Shown here in pieces: positions 5,057 to 8,262 of a stretch of 8,262 bases of DNA. The position numbers and the translations under genes are program-made. Origin of the DNA: an uncultured Clostridia bacterium (lineage in GTDB: Bacteria; Bacillota; Clostridia; TANB77; UBA1234); contig CANQLS010000063.1 of NCBI GenBank assembly GCA_947624765.1, positions 1-8,262 of the forward strand, given 5' to 3'. Position 1 is the stretch's first letter. The number at the start of each line of letters is the position of its first letter. A model generated the notes under the pieces. That model worked only from the letters and a program-made list of their open reading frames with translations. It was not told the origin of the DNA and made no database searches.

Positions 5057-7680
5057 GTGCTTTTTTCTTAAATCTATTGAACATGAGTATATCTGCTAGT
5101 TTTATTGTTTTAGTAATAATATTGTTAAGATTAATTTTTAAAAATGTACCTAAATATATTTTTTGTATTTTGTGGGGATTTGTTGCAATTAGATTGATTT
5201 GCCCATTTTCGTTAGGAAGCAGTTTAAGTCTTATTCCTAATAGTCAAGAAATAGAAAAAGCTCTATTAAGGAATTCTGTTAATAAAAATATTCCAAATGA
5301 TGTATTAGACAATCTTCAACAATCAGATGATTATATATTTATAGATAATAATGATAATATAGAATCAGTGGATAATTCAGATAAATTAGTTAATAATTTA
5401 CCTTCTGCTATAGAAAATGTAAAAAGTGAAAGCCCGATATTTGCTAGGTATACAGTTGATTTAATTTGGCTTTTAGGTGTGTTTATAATTTTATTATATA
5501 GTGTAATATGCTATATTCGTTTAAAAAATGAAGTTAGAGCATCAATTAAAATAAAAGAAAATATTTTAATTTGCGATAATATAAAAACACCTTTTATTTT
5601 AGGAATATTTAATCCTAAAATATATTTACCATCAGATATGAATCAGGAAGAACAAAATTATGTTTTATTACATGAGAATGCTCATCTAAAACGTTTAGAT
5701 AATTTCTGGAAGCCATTCGGATTTTTACTACTTTCAATTCATTGGTTTAATCCTTTGATATGGCTTGCATATGTTTTATTTTGTAATGATATTGAATTTG
5801 CAACTGATGAGAAAGTAATACGAAAATTAAATGACGCTGGTAAAAAAGAATATTCAGAAATGCTTTTATTATTTAGCATAGAAAATTCAAAATTTATATC
5901 AGCTTGTCCAGTTGCTTTTGGAGAAGTAAGTGTGAAAGAAAGAATTAAAAAAGTTTTAAATTATAAAAGTCCTTCTTTTTTCATACTTTTATTATCAATT
6001 TTAATTTGTGTTTTTGTTGCAATATTTTTCTTAACAACTCATAAAGAAAATATTATTCCAGTCGGAAACATAGAAAATTCCAACAATGAAGAAATATACA
6101 ATCTTGAATTTGGAATTGTAGATAATATTACTGATGTATCTGAAAATGCACTTAATGTAGATATTTTCAACTTATCTGGTGACACTCAAAGTTTGCTATT
6201 ATATGGTTTTAAAAATATAAGCAAAAATGACGTTATCATATATGCATATGAAGAAGATAAAATAATATATTTTATTAAATTTAAAAATATTGCAAATAAA
6301 GTTATTGATATAACGAACAATTCAATTAAGTTAGATGATAATAGTCAATATTTATTTAATGGTAATGATGATTATATTATTGCGTGCTTAGAATTTTCTG
6401 ATATGTTTAATAAATATTCATTTTATGAATCGAAAAATATTTTGGATATAGATAAAGAAAATGACAAGGTAAATATACAAAAGTATGGTGATAAATATTA
6501 TATAATTGTATATAAAAATCGTGTTAGTGATAAAGAAAAAAATACGCCATCTACTGCTATCAATCTTGGCGATGAAAACTTTAATAGAGTATGGGATATT
6601 ATGAAAAATGGATATTTTGAAGAAATGAGTGAAGAATATAACGATATGAAAAAAATATCTATAGATGAAGCAATAAACATAGCACTAGAAAAACGTATTG
6701 GTACAGATAATAATTATAGTAGAGATGATATCAATGCTAGGTATCTTCTTTACACCAATTTTTATTCAGAGGATGTCAAGCGAAAACCTGTTGTATTAAT
6801 AACTATTGATGAAACAAATACGAAAAATTATAAAGGAACCGGTAATCCGCCAGAAGATGCATTTATGAAAACGCTTGTGATAATAGATAGTGTAACAGGT
6901 GAAGATTTGTCATTAACATATATTTGTTACAATGAAATTCCTAAAGAAAATACCGTATATTCCTATAAAGATATAGTAATAAATTCTGAAGAGTTAAATA
7001 ATGACGAATCTGTTTTGTTTAAAGCTGCAATGCCAATAATAAATGCGTATAATAAATATTATGATATAGCCAATAAGCGTGTATATAATGTAGTAACTGA
7101 TAATAAGGGCGGCATCACATCGAAGGAATATTTTTTGGAACTCACCCTTACACTGCAGTACGAAACAGCTACGAAGTTGCCACAAATTCAAGGAATTATG
7201 AAAGCTTTAAACTTAAACGATAATAATCTAAAAACAAAAGAACTTATAGAAAAAATTAATGAAAGCGAATTTATAAATCAATATGCGAAAGATATACAGC
7301 CAATTATCAGTATGGATATTGGTGATTTAACGGAAGAAAAAATGAATAGCTTGAAAGAAACATTGCATTTTGACGAGACTGATACAACATTTGAGGAAGC
7401 GGTATCACAAAGTGTTGCAGAAATGGTAGTAAAAAATGTAACCACATTTTTAGAAGATTTAGAAAATGAAGATATAGGACAAGAAACGAAAGTGAATTTT
7501 GGAATAAGAATAGAATTAGATGAAAATGGAGATATCACCAAAACGGAATATTTAGATTATGACACTTACACAGAAGACATTAATATATATCTTCCAAGTT
7601 CAAATGATGAAATGATACAAAATGGAATCAATCAAGTAAACAGTTACATAGAGAATGCAATGCAATCCATCATAAAATAA
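5053..7680 (+). CDS. BlaR1-like M56-family membrane metallopeptidase with unusual large sensor domain
   Basis: This is the partner of the BlaI-like repressor. M56 proteins are membrane zinc peptidases that, on sensing a signal outside, trigger removal of the repressor. Hydrophobic segments are near residues 8-30, 36-50, 134-154, 222-244 and 308-328. The zinc site HENAH (207-211) fits HExxH, and Glu248 in NDIEFATDEKV is the likely third ligand. After the last membrane segment lie about 545 residues predicted to be outside the cell. They lack the SxxK, SxN and KTG motifs of the BlaR1 penicillin-binding sensor. Residues about 533-622 (ISIDEAINIALEKR, then LVIIDSVTGEDLSLTY) resemble a PepSY-type domain. 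Residues 343-500 and 656-875 are not recognised. At 875 residues it is well above the roughly 600 of BlaR1. A terminator follows and no effector gene is seen. Confidence 0.88.
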   Translation: MSAFFLNLLNMSISASFIVLVIILLRLIFKNVPKYIFCILWGFVAIRLICPFSLGSSLSLIPNSQEIEKALLRNSVNKNIPNDVLDNLQQSDDYIFIDNNDNIESVDNSDKLVNNLPSAIENVKSESPIFARYTVDLIWLLGVFIILLYSVICYIRLKNEVRASIKIKENILICDNIKTPFILGIFNPKIYLPSDMNQEEQNYVLLHENAHLKRLDNFWKPFGFLLLSIHWFNPLIWLAYVLFCNDIEFATDEKVIRKLNDAGKKEYSEMLLLFSIENSKFISACPVAFGEVSVKERIKKVLNYKSPSFFILLLSILICVFVAIFFLTTHKENIIPVGNIENSNNEEIYNLEFGIVDNITDVSENALNVDIFNLSGDTQSLLLYGFKNISKNDVIIYAYEEDKIIYFIKFKNIANKVIDITNNSIKLDDNSQYLFNGNDDYIIACLEFSDMFNKYSFYESKNILDIDKENDKVNIQKYGDKYYIIVYKNRVSDKEKNTPSTAINLGDENFNRVWDIMKNGYFEEMSEEYNDMKKISIDEAINIALEKRIGTDNNYSRDDINARYLLYTNFYSEDVKRKPVVLITIDETNTKNYKGTGNPPEDAFMKTLVIIDSVTGEDLSLTYICYNEIPKENTVYSYKDIVINSEELNNDESVLFKAAMPIINAYNKYYDIANKRVYNVVTDNKGGITSKEYFLELTLTLQYETATKLPQIQGIMKALNLNDNNLKTKELIEKINESEFINQYAKDIQPIISMDIGDLTEEKMNSLKETLHFDETDTTFEEAVSQSVAEMVVKNVTTFLEDLENEDIGQETKVNFGIRIELDENGDITKTEYLDYDTYTEDINIYLPSSNDEMIQNGINQVNSYIENAMQSIIK

Positions 7681-7739
7681 TATTTCCATTATGAAAAGGA
7701 AATTCAAAAAATGAGTTTCTAGAAAAGTTTGTATAAATT

Positions 7740-7781
7740 AGCACTTACCTTTTCTAAGATTAGACAAGGTAAGTGCTTTTT
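7740..7781 (+). terminator. Hairpin terminator of the BlaI-like/M56 operon
   Basis: AGCACTTACCTT (7740-7751) pairs perfectly with AAGGTAAGTGCT (7766-7777), and the inner TCTA/TAGA extends the stem past one mismatch. TTTTT follows (7777-7781). It sits between convergent genes and may also stop the catalase transcript, though the U-run on the minus strand is poor. The rest of 7681-7795 holds no gene. Confidence 0.88.
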
Positions 7782-7795
7782 AAAATCAATTGAAA

Positions 7796-8262
7796 TTATC
7801 TTTTATTACATCCACAGCCATTATCATTTTCAGTATTGTTGCAACCACAAGTTGCATTATTCAATCCAGCTTGCATATTCATATAGAATTTCTTTTCTGC
7901 TAATTTTTCTTGAACTGTTCTCAAAGCTTCTCCAAATCTCTGGAAGTGTACAACTTCTCTTTCACGTAAGAAACGAAGTACATCAATAACATCTGGATCA
8001 TCAGCTAAGTCGATTAAATATTCATATGTGCTTCTAGCCTTTTGTTCTGCTGCTAAATCTTCTGTTAAATCAGTAACAGGATCACCCTTTACTTGAAGAT
8101 AAGCGGCAGTAAATGGATTACCCGCAGCACTTTGCGGATATACAGATACTCCATGGTCTGTATAATAATCTCCTAGTCCTTCACGTTTAATAACTTCCGG
8201 TGATACTCCTTTTGTTAGTTGGTGCACTAAGGAACCTACCATTTCAAGATGTCCGAAGCTCC
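7796..8262 (-). CDS. cotJC: Manganese catalase, CotJC type, C-terminal part (5' end outside window; suspected frameshift at 8255)
   Basis: Di-manganese catalases split hydrogen peroxide; CotJC is the spore-coat-associated branch in Bacilli and Clostridia. The fragment runs from the window edge to TAA at 7796-7798. It contains GHLEMVG (manganese-ligand His), the glutamate stretch LAAEQKARSTYEYL, and REREVVHFQRF with the second ligand His. NPFTAAYLQVKGDP is a strong CotJC signature. At the edge the frame reads S-F-G-H-L-E where the family has E-E-L-G-H-L-E, so the ligand Glu is missing. Removing one base at 8255 restores GAG CTT GGA CAT (E-L-G-H), so a frameshift is likely. An ATG at 8242 exists but lies inside the conserved core and is not the true start. 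The C-terminus adds a tail with CGC twice (NNATCGC, then GCGCNKR) that B. subtilis CotJC lacks as I recall it. Its role is unknown. Confidence 0.88.
   Translation of the reverse strand, partial: SFGHLEMVGSLVHQLTKGVSPEVIKREGLGDYYTDHGVSVYPQSAAGNPFTAAYLQVKGDPVTDLTEDLAAEQKARSTYEYLIDLADDPDVIDVLRFLREREVVHFQRFGEALRTVQEKLAEKKFYMNMQAGLNNATCGCNNTENDNGCGCNKR
8255..8255 (-). other. Suspected frameshift site in the manganese catalase gene (one extra base)
   Basis: On the minus strand, GAG CTT C GGA CAT CTT GAA ATG: removing the C (G8255 on the plus strand) restores the conserved E-L-G-H-L-E-M. As given, the manganese-ligand glutamate is lost and the reading frame upstream of the window would be shifted. 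Confidence 0.65.

Noticed and set aside
5053..7680. True beta-lactam sensor BlaR1
   Set aside because: The outer region has no penicillin-binding active-site motifs and there is no beta-lactamase or PBP2a gene nearby.
7729..7989. Open frame on the plus strand (86 codons)
   Set aside because: It runs through the terminator hairpin and then antisense to the conserved catalase gene, its product is low-complexity, and it has no ribosome binding site.
1..8262. tRNA, rRNA, CRISPR array, insertion sequence or riboswitch
   Set aside because: No cloverleaf, spaced direct repeats, transposase motifs or known riboswitch cores were seen on either strand by eye.

Overview
The window is AT-rich with low-GC codon use, strong AGGAGG-like ribosome binding sites, sigma-A promoters and U-tailed hairpin terminators. 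TGA is read as a stop. An Rrf2 regulator next to nifS-nifU, a BlaI/M56-peptidase pair and a CotJC-type manganese catalase together suggest a low-GC Firmicute, most likely a Clostridia member. That placement is inferred from gene content only.

Bases 1-1955 hold an iron-sulfur cluster block. The 3' end of an Rrf2/IscR-type regulator keeps its three cysteines and ends in a terminator. A near-consensus promoter follows, overlapped by two 21-bp dyads that look like the regulator's operators. It drives cysteine desulfurase (iscS/nifS) and the scaffold iscU/nifU. The iscS frame is broken by one extra base near 1211-1212.

Bases 1956-2586 hold a small heat-shock protein gene (Hsp20) with its own promoter, a degenerate CIRCE-like dyad over the -35 and a structured leader, closed by a strong hairpin terminator. 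Bases 2585-4563 hold a divergent pair of accessory genes: a class II Fic enzyme on the minus strand and a NERD-HRDC fusion protein on the plus strand, closed by a GC-rich terminator.

Bases 4564-7781 hold a two-gene signalling unit: a BlaI/MecI-family repressor overlapping by 4 nt an 875-residue M56 (BlaR1-like) membrane metallopeptidase. The peptidase carries a large outer region with a PepSY-like segment in place of the penicillin-binding sensor. The promoter is covered by an elaborate set of dyads. No effector gene accompanies the pair. Bases 7796-8262 hold the 3' part of a manganese catalase (CotJC type) on the minus strand with a cysteine-rich tail. Its frame also appears to be broken by one extra base close to the window edge.

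The points most worth checking are the BlaI/M56 unit with its non-beta-lactam sensor and four-half-site operator, the NERD-HRDC fusion beside Fic, the paired Rrf2 operators, and the two apparent single-base insertions, both removable as a C just before GGA on the coding strand.
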